Below, piece after piece: positions 8,094 to 16,465 of a DNA stretch of 32,119 bases. A program made the position numbers and the translations under genes. Position 1 is the first letter of the stretch, and each line of letters begins with the position of its first letter. The stretch is from the NCBI GenBank assembly GCA_050116035.1, contig JASFPJ010000004.1, positions 1 to 32,119 on the forward strand, given 5' to 3'. The DNA is from SOIA01 sp050116035. GTDB lineage: Bacteria > Acidobacteriota > Aminicenantia > Aminicenantales > Aminicenantaceae. The notes beneath the pieces are model-generated. The model saw only the letters and a program-made list of their open reading frames with translations, was not told the origin of the DNA and searched no databases.

Positions 8094-10631
8094 TTAATCA
8101 TGCATGATCCCTCTTTCGAGGAATTTTTTGCCTTCTTTAAAGACTATTCTTAAAAACTTCCCCGTATAGGATTTATCTTCTTCTGCCACTTTTTCCGGGA
8201 CGCCCTGAGCCACAATCCAGCCGCCTTCCTCACCACCCTCAGGACCTAAATCTATAATATAATCGCAATACTTAATAACATCAAGATTATGCTCGATGAT
8301 GACAACTGTGTTCCCCAAACTCACCAGTTCCGAAAGAACTTCGAGCAGCATGTGAACATCATCAAAATGGAGTCCTGTGGTGGGCTCATCCAGAAGATAG
8401 AGGGCCTGGCCCGTATCCTTTCGACTCAGCTCTTTGGTCAGCTTGATTCGCTGCGCCTCCCCTCCTGAAAGAGTCGGAGCCGGTTGACCCAGCCTGATGT
8501 AGCCCAACCCGACTTTCTTCAATGTTCCCAGTTTCCTCTTTAAAACCGGCTGCGCTTTAAAATACTCATACGCTTCATCCACGGTCATCTCTAAATAATC
8601 CGAAATATTCTTGCCCTTATACTGGACGGCGAGCGTCTCGGTATTATACCGCTTGCCTTCGCAACGGTCGCACGTGACGAATACATCCGGCAGAAAATGC
8701 ATCTCGATTTTTTTCACTCCCGCTCCCCGGCACTCTTCACACCTTCCTCCAGAAAGGTTAAAGCTGAATCGACTGGCCGTGTAGCCCCTTATTCTCGATT
8801 CTTGAGTCCGGGAAAAAAGCTGTCTCAAGGGTGTAAAGAGTCCTGTGTATGTGGCTGGATTAGACCGGGGTGTCCGACCGATCGGTTTCTGGTCCACAGA
8901 GACAACTTTATTGATCTGCTCAATCCCTAAGATATCCTCATGTTTTCCGGGCTTCTGTTTCGCCTTATAGAATAAGTTTAAAAGCTTTTTGTAGAGAATG
9001 TCGTAGACGAGTGTACTCTTTCCAGAGCCAGAAACTCCGGTCACGGCTGTCATAACAGAAAGAGGGATCCGGACATCAATATTTTTTAAGTTGTGCTCTG
9101 CAGCTTTTTTAACCTCAAGCCATCCGGATGGCTTTTTCCTCTTCGGGGGAACAGGAATGCTTTTTTCCTCCCTGAGGTATTGAGAGGTCAATGAGTCAGG
9201 AGAAGACAGCACAAGGTTTAAATTTCCTTCGGTCACTTTGAATCCACCCCCTTCCCCTGCACCCGGACCCAGATCCAGGATAAAATCAGCTGAGCGGATG
9301 GTCTGTTCATCGTGCTCGACAACGATCACTGAATTCCCCAGATCTCTTATGTCCTTCAAGAGAGAGATCAAACGCCGGTTATCTCTCTGGTGGAGACCGA
9401 TAGTGGGCTCATCCAGGACATAAAGTATCCCTCTCAACCGAGAGCTGACCTGCGCGGCCAGGCGGATACGCCGTGCTTCTCCCCCGGAAAGGGATGCAGT
9501 TGTCCGGGAGAGCTGGATGTAGGGCATTCCCAATTCGACCATTACCTTAAGGCGGGAGAGAATCTCTTTGTTAATTCTTGAAGCTATCAGCTCTTCAGAT
9601 GCGGAAAACTCGAAAGAAGGCAGCTCCTCCATCAATTTCCCTACAGGAAGCGAACTGAGATCATAGATATTCCTGCCCCCGATTTTCACGGCAAGGCTTT
9701 CCTTTTTCAATCGACTGCCTTCACACAAAGGACAGACATCCTCTGTCAGTTCCACTTCACCCCATTCACCCAGGACTGTTTTTAAGCCAAGGCCATGGCA
9801 ACGCGGGCACGCTCCGTAAGGACTGTTGAAAGAAAAATTCCTGGGCTCCAGCTCTGGAAGACTGATTTCACAGTACGGGCAGAGCAGGCTCAATGAGTAA
9901 TAATACTCTCGTCCTTCTTTGTTCAGCACCAGGAGGTCTCCCCCGGACATTTCCAGAGCTTTATCCACTGCTTCCTTCAGTCTTTCCCTTGAAGACTCTG
10001 AGACGCGGACCTCATCAATCAGAAGGTCAATGTTATGCTTTTTTGTCTTTTCCAAGAGGATTTCTTCCTCGAGTTCCTTGAGCTCACCATCCACACGGAC
10101 ACGAAGAAAACCTTTCTTTCTCAACCTGTCAAACAGACGCTGGTATTCGCCCTTCCGTCCTTTGACCACAGGAGAAAGGAGTGTCACTTTTTCACCGGAG
10201 AGGGATCGCGTGATTCTGTTTAAAATCTGCTGAGGAGTCTGAGAGCTGATCCGCCTCCCACATCGAGGGCAATGAGGAGTTCCCACCCGGGCAAAAAGGA
10301 GTCTGAAGAAATCATAAACCTCTGTGACAGTCCCCACCGTGGACCGCGGATGAGATGAAATCGTCCTCTGGTCGATTGAGATGGAGGGAGAAATCCCCTC
10401 GATGGACTCCATTTCCGGTTTTTCCATCTGTTCAATATACTGGCGCGCATAAGCGGAGAGGCACTCGATGTACCGCCTCTGTCCTTCCGCATAAAGGGTA
10501 TCAAAAGCCAGTGAAGATTTACCGGAGCCACTCGGTCCAGTGATAACGATCAATTTATTTCGAGGCAGTCTCACGTCCACCTTTTTAAGATTGTGTTGAG
10601 CGGCCTTTTTCACACGAATCTCTTTCAACAT
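8094..10631 (-). CDS. uvrA: Excinuclease ABC subunit A, short form lacking the insertion domain
   Basis: UvrA recognises damaged DNA and loads UvrB in nucleotide excision repair. Two ABC ATPase halves are seen: Walker A GPSGSGKSS at 32-40 and GVSGSGKST at 532-540, signatures LSGGEARR (381-388) and LSGGEAQR (721-728), and Walker B LDEPTIGLH and LDEPTTGLH. Zinc modules are C251/C254...C275/C278 and C631/C634...C654/C657. The UvrB-binding region between C121 and C251 is present. The protein is 845 residues against roughly 915-950 for typical UvrA, and the loss maps to one place: C278 is followed within 22 residues by C300-x2-C303, where other UvrAs carry an insertion domain of about 100 residues. 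The frame is intact. Orthology is confident despite the shortened middle. Confidence 0.96.
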   Translation of the reverse strand: MLKEIRVKKAAQHNLKKVDVRLPRNKLIVITGPSGSGKSSLAFDTLYAEGQRRYIECLSAYARQYIEQMEKPEMESIEGISPSISIDQRTISSHPRSTVGTVTEVYDFFRLLFARVGTPHCPRCGRRISSQTPQQILNRITRSLSGEKVTLLSPVVKGRKGEYQRLFDRLRKKGFLRVRVDGELKELEEEILLEKTKKHNIDLLIDEVRVSESSRERLKEAVDKALEMSGGDLLVLNKEGREYYYSLSLLCPYCEISLPELEPRNFSFNSPYGACPRCHGLGLKTVLGEWGEVELTEDVCPLCEGSRLKKESLAVKIGGRNIYDLSSLPVGKLMEELPSFEFSASEELIASRINKEILSRLKVMVELGMPYIQLSRTTASLSGGEARRIRLAAQVSSRLRGILYVLDEPTIGLHQRDNRRLISLLKDIRDLGNSVIVVEHDEQTIRSADFILDLGPGAGEGGGFKVTEGNLNLVLSSPDSLTSQYLREEKSIPVPPKRKKPSGWLEVKKAAEHNLKNIDVRIPLSVMTAVTGVSGSGKSTLVYDILYKKLLNLFYKAKQKPGKHEDILGIEQINKVVSVDQKPIGRTPRSNPATYTGLFTPLRQLFSRTQESRIRGYTASRFSFNLSGGRCEECRGAGVKKIEMHFLPDVFVTCDRCEGKRYNTETLAVQYKGKNISDYLEMTVDEAYEYFKAQPVLKRKLGTLKKVGLGYIRLGQPAPTLSGGEAQRIKLTKELSRKDTGQALYLLDEPTTGLHFDDVHMLLEVLSELVSLGNTVVIIEHNLDVIKYCDYIIDLGPEGGEEGGWIVAQGVPEKVAEEDKSYTGKFLRIVFKEGKKFLERGIMHD

Positions 10632-10651
10632 GACGTCTCATTTTATCAGGT

Positions 10652-10680
10652 AAGGGTTCACATCTCAACATTCGACATTT
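10652..10680 (+). repeat. Degenerate extra copy of the left repeat of the following element
   Basis: The sequence ending in ACATTCGACATTT (10668-10680) repeats the inner part of the left arm of the adjacent inverted-repeat element, and the preceding AAGGGTTCACATCTCA is a degraded version of its GGGGTCA-GGGCTC outer part. It looks like a decayed second end or an older partial copy, in direct orientation. Confidence 0.5.
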
Positions 10681-10693
10681 GTTTTCCGAATTA

Positions 10694-10814
10694 GGGGTCA
10701 GGGCTCGACATTCGACATTTCTCAAAAGTCCATCCATTAGCAGAATTTTACTTTGATGCTGAATGAGGAAAAAAGCGTTGATATTAATAATGTCGAATGT
10801 TTAGCCCTGACCCC
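10694..10814. mobile_element. 121-bp miniature inverted-repeat element, family 1
   Basis: The left arm begins GGGGTCAGGGCT (10694) and continues to ACATTCGACATT. The right arm (10789-10814) is its reverse complement over 26 bases with two mismatches in the middle (CG versus AA). No coding capacity lies between the arms. GGGG-starting arms of this sort resemble REP/MITE-like sequences moved in trans by IS200/IS605-type (RAYT) transposases; that link is from general knowledge and no transposase is present here. It fills most of the 255 bp between the divergent uvrA and mrfA genes, so it could influence both promoters. Confidence 0.7.
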
Positions 10815-10853
10815 ATTTTTCATTGACCCCCTGCCTCTAAAAATAATAACATA

Positions 10854-10881
10854 GGGAGGAACAATGGATAATTTGGATTGA
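10854..10881 (+). promoter_or_regulatory. Strong ribosome-binding site with 5-codon mini-ORF before mrfA
   Basis: TAGGGAGGA (10852-10860) is the best ribosome-binding site in the region, but it serves ATG 10864, which reads M-D-N-L-D and stops at TGA 10879-10881. That stop overlaps the TTG (10878) that opens the mrfA frame. Either mrfA is translated by coupling from a minimal leader ORF, or one base is missing here: adding a single T after the GAT codon would fuse the mini-ORF to mrfA in frame. Confidence 0.5.
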
Positions 10882-10886
10882 AGCGA

Positions 10887-13241
10887 ATGCCCAAAGAGGA
10901 AAACTTAGCCAAATCCCTGGAAACCCTGAAGGAAATCGGCGTCAAAAACGAGTCAATTCGCGCCATAAAGCATCTCCCAGCCCAGGAAGGACAGTACCGC
11001 GAGTATCCTCCAGATGTCCATCCAGCACTGGTTGACGCCTTTAAAGACAAGGGATTTTCCCGGCTCTATTCCCACCAGCACAGCACCTGGGAACAGCTCA
11101 AAAAAGGAAAAAACGTTGCAATTGTCACTCCCACAGCTTCCGGAAAAACGCTCTGCTATAACCTTCCGGTTCTGGACGCTATCCTGCAGAATCCCTCAGC
11201 ACGGGCGATTTACCTCTTTCCCACCAAAGCCCTGTCCCAGGATCAAAGGGCTGAACTCGATGGAACAATCAAGCTTCTCCCAGAAGAAATCAGGATCTTC
11301 ACCTATGATGGCGACACTCCCCAGGATGCACGAAAAGCCATACGAGCGAGAGGACACATCATCTTGACCAATCCCGACATGCTGCACACAGGGATTCTTC
11401 CCCATCACACAAAATGGATCAAACTCTTTGAAAACTTAAAATACATCGTCATCGACGAGCTCCACAACTACCGTGGCATTTTCGGCAGTCATCTGGCTAA
11501 CGTCCTGCGCCGGTTGAAGAGAATCTCTCAGTTTTACGGCACTCATCCCCAATTCATCCTCTGCACAGCCACCATCGCGAATCCTCTGGAAATGGCAGAA
11601 AGGATGACTGAAGAATCCGTCTCTCTTGTGGATAATAACGGAGCCCCTCGAGGAGAAAAATACTTCATCTTCTACAACCCTCCTGTGGTGAATAAACACC
11701 TGGGAATCCGCCGTTCCTATGTCAATGAATCCAGACGGGTCTCTTCTCTTTTTATCAAAAACGACCTCCAAACTATTGTCTTTGCACCAAGCCGACTCAT
11801 CACAGAGGTGCTGGTGACTTATCTCAAAGAGGACATCGAAAAAACAGTCAAGGACGAAGGCCTGATCCGCGGCTACAGGGGCGGTTATCTCCCCTTGAAG
11901 AGACGAGAGATCGAGAAAGAGCTGAGAGAAGGAAAAATAAAGGGCGTTGTCTCCACCAATGCCCTGGAGCTGGGCATTGATATCGGGAGCCTGGATATCG
12001 CTGTGCTCGCCAGTTATCCAGGTACGATTTCCAGCACCTGGCAGAGAGCGGGCCGTGCGGGCCGGAAAACAGGAAAATCTGCCGCCATCCTGGTGGCCTC
12101 CAGCTCTCCCCTGGACCAATTCATCGTCAATTACCCGGATTACTTTTTCTCAAAAAATCCCGAAAAGGCACTGATTAATCCCGATAACCTCTCCATCCTT
12201 GTCAGCCATATCGAATGTGCAACTTTTGAGCTGCCCTTTCAGGATAGAGAAAAATTCGGCCGCGTGAAAATCGACGATATTCTCAAATTCCTGGAGGAGG
12301 AGAAACTCGTTCATCACTCGAAAGATAAATGGTTCTGGACATCAGATGCCTACCCCGCAGACGGAGTCAGCCTGAGAAGTATCAGTTCAGACAACTTCGT
12401 CGTCGTGGACACGAGTCAAAAAGCTAAAGCCGTGGCTGAAGTCGATTTTTCATCCGCGCTCACCACGCTTCATCCGAAAGCGATTTACATGTGCGAAGGT
12501 GAACAGTATTTTGTGGAAAAGCTCGATTACAACCAAAGAAAGGCCTACGTTAAAAAAACCGACGTCGATTATTTCACAGACGCCATTGACTACACCAAAA
12601 TCAAGGTCCTCGATGTCTTCGATAAGAACACCCTTGAAAAATGTTCCCTTTCTCATGGAGAGGTGCATGTGGCCACACAAGTTGTCGGCTTCAAGAAAAT
12701 CAAATTCCACACCTCTGAAAATGTGGGGGCTGGAGACCTCAGCCTTCCTCAAAACGAGATGCACACAACATCATACTGGCTGACCATCCCCGCAGAGACT
12801 TTTCAGGCCTTGCCCTTCTCATCAGAACAGAAGATAAACGGACTGTATGGGCTGGCTTACCTCCTCCACCATGTCTCTCCCCTGTTTATGATGTGCGACC
12901 TTCATGACGTCGGGGTGTCTATCGGCGACAACTCCACAGGAAAGTCCGTTCCCCCACGAGACATTCGCCTGAAAATTTCTCCGGATGAGAGCCTGCAGGA
13001 TTTCTCCGACGTCGCGTTTGAGCCGAATATCTTTATTTATGACAACTTCCCAGGGGGGATAGGGTTGAGCCCTTCTCTCTTTGACCTTGAAAAGAGGCTT
13101 CTGGAACACGCCCAGAAGACGATAGACGCCTGCCCCTGTCAAGAAGGATGTCCCTCGTGTGTCGGCCCGACCAAAGAAAGCGGCAGACAATCCAAGCAGG
13201 TGGCACAGGAAATTCTGAAAAGCCTTCTAGGAACAGTGTGA
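10887..13241 (+). CDS. mrfA: DEAD/DEAH-box DNA helicase of the MrfA (YprA) family
   Basis: About 784 residues from this ATG (positions below count from the TTG at 10878). Superfamily 2 motifs are present: YSHQ (64-67), Walker A TPTASGKT (84-91), the Walker B/DEAH variant DELH (193-196), motif III TAT and motif VI QRAGRAGR. The C-terminus has the DUF1998/MZB zinc module with C752, C754, C758 and C761, the four-cysteine signature of MrfA. In Bacillus MrfA, with exonuclease MrfB, repairs mitomycin-C damage independently of UvrABC; no mrfB is seen, the next gene being convergent ktrA. Being adjacent to uvrA, divergently, it may form a repair locus, though a 121-bp repeat element lies between. The start is uncertain: no ribosome-binding site precedes TTG 10878 or ATG 10887. 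Confidence 0.9.
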   Translation: MPKEENLAKSLETLKEIGVKNESIRAIKHLPAQEGQYREYPPDVHPALVDAFKDKGFSRLYSHQHSTWEQLKKGKNVAIVTPTASGKTLCYNLPVLDAILQNPSARAIYLFPTKALSQDQRAELDGTIKLLPEEIRIFTYDGDTPQDARKAIRARGHIILTNPDMLHTGILPHHTKWIKLFENLKYIVIDELHNYRGIFGSHLANVLRRLKRISQFYGTHPQFILCTATIANPLEMAERMTEESVSLVDNNGAPRGEKYFIFYNPPVVNKHLGIRRSYVNESRRVSSLFIKNDLQTIVFAPSRLITEVLVTYLKEDIEKTVKDEGLIRGYRGGYLPLKRREIEKELREGKIKGVVSTNALELGIDIGSLDIAVLASYPGTISSTWQRAGRAGRKTGKSAAILVASSSPLDQFIVNYPDYFFSKNPEKALINPDNLSILVSHIECATFELPFQDREKFGRVKIDDILKFLEEEKLVHHSKDKWFWTSDAYPADGVSLRSISSDNFVVVDTSQKAKAVAEVDFSSALTTLHPKAIYMCEGEQYFVEKLDYNQRKAYVKKTDVDYFTDAIDYTKIKVLDVFDKNTLEKCSLSHGEVHVATQVVGFKKIKFHTSENVGAGDLSLPQNEMHTTSYWLTIPAETFQALPFSSEQKINGLYGLAYLLHHVSPLFMMCDLHDVGVSIGDNSTGKSVPPRDIRLKISPDESLQDFSDVAFEPNIFIYDNFPGGIGLSPSLFDLEKRLLEHAQKTIDACPCQEGCPSCVGPTKESGRQSKQVAQEILKSLLGTV

Positions 13242-13407
13242 AAAGCCAGAAGGGGTTAAAAAACAACCAAATGCCAGAATCCCAGTTTTCTTTTATTGTC
13301 ATTTGACAGATTCCTCTCCAAGCTCTGAACATCCTGTATTCCCGCACAAGATTCCCCCGCAGATGTTTGATTATAATAAGGAGAATTGAGAATAGGTCTT
13401 TAGAATT

Positions 13408-14058
13408 TTAGAGAGAATTTATCTTTGCGAGTGCCTTTTCCTCCCCCATGATAACCAGAATATCACTGTCCTTTATGACAAAATCTGCCAGGGGGACAAA
13501 AGTCATTTTTTCAGGAATGATCTCCTTGATAGCTAAAACCTGAATCCCGTACTTATTTCTTAAATCAAGGTCTCTCAAGGATTTGCCGATAAACTTTTCT
13601 GGCGGCGCAATCTCCTGGATTCCGATATCGGAAGTCAGTGGCAGGTACTCCAGTATGTTGGGGCAGCTCAATTTGAGGGCCGTTCTGACGGCCATGTCTT
13701 TTTCTGGATAAATGACCTCGGTGGCTCCCACGGCGTCTAAAATCTTGGCATGGTCTTCAGTCAAGGCTTTGGCCAATATCCGCGGGGCGCCCATCTCATG
13801 CAGGTAAAGCACAGTGAGGATGGAAGCTTCCATTTCCGGACCCAAGCTGACGATGACCACATCCACATCTTGAATCCCCAGAGCCTGAAGGTTTTCCTTA
13901 ACCGCCGCATCCATATGCACCGCATGAGAGACAAAGGTCTTGACCTCTTCTACCTTTTCCTTATCCACATCCACTGCCAATACTTCATTCTTCTTCTCGT
14001 ACAGAGTCTTGGCCACGTTGTACCCGAAACTCCCGAGACCGATGACTGCGAATTTCAT
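13408..14058 (-). CDS. ktrA: Potassium uptake regulatory subunit KtrA (TrkA/RCK family)
   Basis: 216 residues: an N-terminal Rossmann RCK_N domain with the nucleotide-binding motif GLGSFG near residues 7-12 and acidic D32/D34 after strand 2, then a C-terminal RCK_C (TrkA_C) domain from about 135. KtrA rings bind ATP/ADP, and in many bacteria c-di-AMP through RCK_C, and gate the KtrB channel-like subunit at the inner membrane face. The frame reaches a TTG at 14064, but the ATG at 14056-14058 has GGAG at the right distance and is chosen. It lies 22 bp after ktrB on the same strand, so the two are surely one operon. A single RCK module (not the duplicated E. coli TrkA) indicates Ktr type. Confidence 0.95.
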   Translation of the reverse strand: MKFAVIGLGSFGYNVAKTLYEKKNEVLAVDVDKEKVEEVKTFVSHAVHMDAAVKENLQALGIQDVDVVIVSLGPEMEASILTVLYLHEMGAPRILAKALTEDHAKILDAVGATEVIYPEKDMAVRTALKLSCPNILEYLPLTSDIGIQEIAPPEKFIGKSLRDLDLRNKYGIQVLAIKEIIPEKMTFVPLADFVIKDSDILVIMGEEKALAKINSL

Positions 14059-14080
14059 ATTCAAAACTCCTTCACTGATT

Positions 14081-15430
14081 CTATCCTATCATCACACTTT
14101 CTTCAACATACTCATATTTCCCGAAGGCTCTCTGGCGGCTAAATGCATACAGCAGAGTCAAAGGTCCAATCCTCCCGATGTACATAGTCAGGATCACAAC
14201 AATCTTACCCACAGAGGTGAGTTTGGGAGTCAATCCCAGTGACAGACCGACCGTGCTGAACGCCGAAAAAACTTCAAAAATCACATCCTTCATGCTGGCC
14301 CAGGGATGAGCAATCAGGAGGATGAATGAAGAAAGAAAAATGATACCAACAGCCAGAGTCACGACCGTAAATGCCTTTGTGATCGATGGCATCGGTAACG
14401 TTCTTCGAAAAAGATTGACTGAATCCCTGGCCGCTATTTTCGACTTGAGGAAAGCGAATATCACTCCCGTGGTGCTGGTCTTCACACCGCCGCCTGTTGA
14501 GCCCGAAGAGGCTCCGATGAACATCAGTATGATCAAGAGAAAAGCCGCGGCGAAGCTCAAAGAATTCAGGTTCATGGTGTTGAAGCCCGCGGTCCGTGGA
14601 GTAACTACCTGAAAAAGAGAGGAGAATATCTTTTCCTTTAAGGAGAACGCCTTCAACGAATGATTCCATTCTATCGCCAGAAAAAAGACAAAAGAGAAAA
14701 AGATGAGCACAGAAGTCATGGTCAGGACTAGCTTTGTATGGAGAGAAACTTTGGTTTTTCTTTTTTGAAAAAGTCCCGAAAAAATATCTTTCGTCTCATG
14801 AAGGACCAGAAATCCCAAGCCCCCAAAAACGATGAGCACAAAAAGAGTGATATTTATCCAGGTATCTCCTCTGTATGAGAGGAAGCTATCGCTGAAAAGC
14901 GAAAAACCGGCATTACAAAATGCCGATATGGAATGAAAGACCGAATGAGAGAGCGCCTGAGGCCAGGGAAAATCTTTCTGCCAGCGAAGGAAAAGCGAAA
15001 TCGTCCCCGCTGCCTCGAAAAGCAACGCATAGAGGAATATGCTTCTAATAAGAGATTTCACATTTCTTGGCGCACGATGATGAAATCCTTCTTGAATGAT
15101 GATTCTGTCCTTGATCGATATCCTTTTGCCAGCAACCAGTAAGATAAGGGTGGAGAACGTCATGATTCCCAACCCCCCCAGCTGAAACAAGATGAGGATG
15201 ACAATCTGGCCGAAAGGGGTGAAATAAGTGGCTGTATCCTGGACTATGAGACCGGTCACACAGACGCCCGAGGTAGCCGTAAACAGAGCATCCACAAAAG
15301 AAATATGGCCGGATTTTGTGCTGAAAGGAAGGAGAAGGAGGATTGTCCCGACAAGGATAGCCACAATAAAACTGACAGCCAGGACTTGAGCGGGTTGAAA
15401 TCTTCTTTCTCCCTTAACATCTCTTTTCAT
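14081..15430 (-). CDS. ktrB: Potassium transporter membrane subunit KtrB (TrkH/KtrB family)
   Basis: 449 residues, hydrophobic, with four pore-loop repeats typical of the superfamily: TSGVCVTGL, SAFCNAGF, TPRTAGFNT and FSTVGLSLGLT, whose glycines form the K+ selectivity filter. The conserved gating-loop region with small residues, GASSGSTGGG, lies in the third repeat. The protein sits in the inner membrane and imports K+, often coupled to Na+. The ATG is at 15428-15430, with only a weak GAGTG upstream. The gene has an untranslated region of up to about 270 bp holding a large potential RNA structure (15551-15696). KtrA follows 22 bp downstream. Confidence 0.95.
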   Translation of the reverse strand: MKRDVKGERRFQPAQVLAVSFIVAILVGTILLLLPFSTKSGHISFVDALFTATSGVCVTGLIVQDTATYFTPFGQIVILILFQLGGLGIMTFSTLILLVAGKRISIKDRIIIQEGFHHRAPRNVKSLIRSIFLYALLFEAAGTISLFLRWQKDFPWPQALSHSVFHSISAFCNAGFSLFSDSFLSYRGDTWINITLFVLIVFGGLGFLVLHETKDIFSGLFQKRKTKVSLHTKLVLTMTSVLIFFSFVFFLAIEWNHSLKAFSLKEKIFSSLFQVVTPRTAGFNTMNLNSLSFAAAFLLIILMFIGASSGSTGGGVKTSTTGVIFAFLKSKIAARDSVNLFRRTLPMPSITKAFTVVTLAVGIIFLSSFILLIAHPWASMKDVIFEVFSAFSTVGLSLGLTPKLTSVGKIVVILTMYIGRIGPLTLLYAFSRQRAFGKYEYVEESVMIG

Positions 15431-15550
15431 GGTTCACTCAGACTCTTGCTCCAGGATTAAAATCAAATCTATTACTTCATCTGATAATTGTCAAATGGAG
15501 TCAGACTATTACAGAAGCATCCCCAAAACCATGATAGCAAGATGTGCCTT

Positions 15551-15696
15551 AGATCAGGCTGAGCGCATCGAAAACACGCAGGCTTGGCCCCAGCGAGTCA
15601 AAGTCTGCTCGGTTTCAGGCTGCGCTCTCCTCTCCTACGGAGAGGAACCGTGCCCGCTCCGCCTTCAAACGGTTTTCTCAGCACTCAGCCTGATCT
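15551..15696 (-). ncRNA. Candidate structured leader RNA of ktrB (unassigned)
   Basis: Within the 375-bp gene-free stretch 15431-15805, AGATCAGGCTGAG (15551-15563) is perfectly complementary to 15684-15696. Nested inside are 15561-15567 with 15621-15627 (7 bp), CCTCTCC/GGAGAGG closing a 3-base loop (15629-15645) and AACCGT/ACGGTT (15646-15651 with 15669-15674). The helices abut with almost no gaps, as in a multibranch junction. The same stems form on either strand. Minus is preferred because a promoter-like pair (15707-15734) would start transcription right at the outer stem, leaving ktrB 120 bases downstream. K+ transporter genes are often riboswitch-controlled (ydaO/c-di-AMP), but I could not match that consensus. 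The rest of 15431-15805 holds no convincing gene. Confidence 0.55.
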
Positions 15697-15706
15697 TTTC
15701 TGAGAC

Positions 15707-15734
15707 TTTACACTTGCTTTGTCCGTAACGTAAA
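15707..15734 (-). promoter_or_regulatory. Possible promoter for the ktrB leader
   Basis: On the minus strand TTTACG (15734-15729) and TGTAAA (15712-15707) are spaced by 16 bp, each matching four of six consensus bases. The predicted start near 15699 coincides with the first base of the outer stem of the candidate leader RNA. Weak on its own; the coincidence with the structure is the support. Confidence 0.35.
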
Positions 15735-15805
15735 AAGGATGCTTATCACTGCTACCCCCAGTTTGACTTTCCAACGGGCATATGCTACTTTTTTTCTTCA
15801 GGCAT

Positions 15806-16465
15806 ATGAATGTTATAAATCTCATCGTTGGGGCCAGTTTGGTTGTTAAACTGGTTCTACTCATCCTCATTTTCTTCTCGGTCTTTTCATGGGCGGTTAT
15901 TTTTTTTAAAAGAAAAACGATGAAAACCGCTTCCTTTCAATCCCAAAAATTTCTCAAAGTTTTCCGCCGGAGCAGTGACTTATCCGAGGTGAACAAAGCG
16001 TCCAAAATATACCGGAATAGCCCTATCGCGGCTCTCTTCCATGCTGGATACAAAGAACTGGCGCACACAACCAAATCCAACAGGGGAGTTTTATCCCCAG
16101 AGGGACTGGAAAGTATTAACCGAACTTTGTCAAGAGCGTCAAACCAGGAAATTTCTAAATTGGAAAACATGATGAACTTCCTCGCCACAACAGGAAGTGT
16201 GACTCCTTTTATCGGCCTCTTTGGAACAGTCTGGGGAATCATGGATGCCTTCTTGAATATTGAAGTCCAGAGATCAGCCAGCCTCGTGACGGTTGCTCCT
16301 GGAATTGCAGAAGCCCTCATTGCCACAGCATTGGGGCTCTTTGCCGCGATTCCGGCGGTCATTGCCTACAACTACTACCTTCACCGAATAAAAGATACAA
16401 TCACTGAAATAGAGGATTTCTCCCTTGAATTCTTAAGCATCGCGGAAAAACTCTATGGCTCTTAA
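15806..16465 (+). CDS. tolQ: TolQ-type proton channel subunit (MotA/TolQ/ExbB family)
   Basis: About 219 residues. MNVINLIVGASLVVKLVLL gives the first membrane helix. The conserved MotA/TolQ/ExbB region holds two more helices, including MMNFLATTGSVTPFIGLFGTVWG, the family signature, and IAEALIATALGLFAAIPAVIAYN. TolQ with TolR uses the proton gradient to energise TolA during outer-membrane constriction. The frame extends upstream to ATG 15782, but the added MLLFFFRH is not family-like and ATG 15806 gives the usual TolQ N-terminus. It opens the tolQ-R-A-B run, overlapping tolR by 11 bases. ExbB is the alternative name, but the tolB/pal/cpoB context makes TolQ the better call. Confidence 0.94.
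   Translation: MNVINLIVGASLVVKLVLLILIFFSVFSWAVIFFKRKTMKTASFQSQKFLKVFRRSSDLSEVNKASKIYRNSPIAALFHAGYKELAHTTKSNRGVLSPEGLESINRTLSRASNQEISKLENMMNFLATTGSVTPFIGLFGTVWGIMDAFLNIEVQRSASLVTVAPGIAEALIATALGLFAAIPAVIAYNYYLHRIKDTITEIEDFSLEFLSIAEKLYGS

Noticed and set aside
8094..10631. uvrA as a pseudogene or class II UvrA
   Set aside because: The frame is intact from start to the glycine-rich C-terminal part, the UvrB-binding region is present, and all ATPase and zinc motifs are complete.
15551..15696. 6S RNA or c-di-AMP (ydaO) riboswitch
   Set aside because: The layout is a multibranch fold rather than the single long 6S rod, and the conserved ydaO core strings could not be found on either strand.
15429..15728. 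99-codon plus-strand ORF between ktrB and tolQ
   Set aside because: It runs antisense through the ktrB start and the inverted-repeat structure, has no ribosome-binding site and shows a Cys/Ser-rich, non-protein-like composition.
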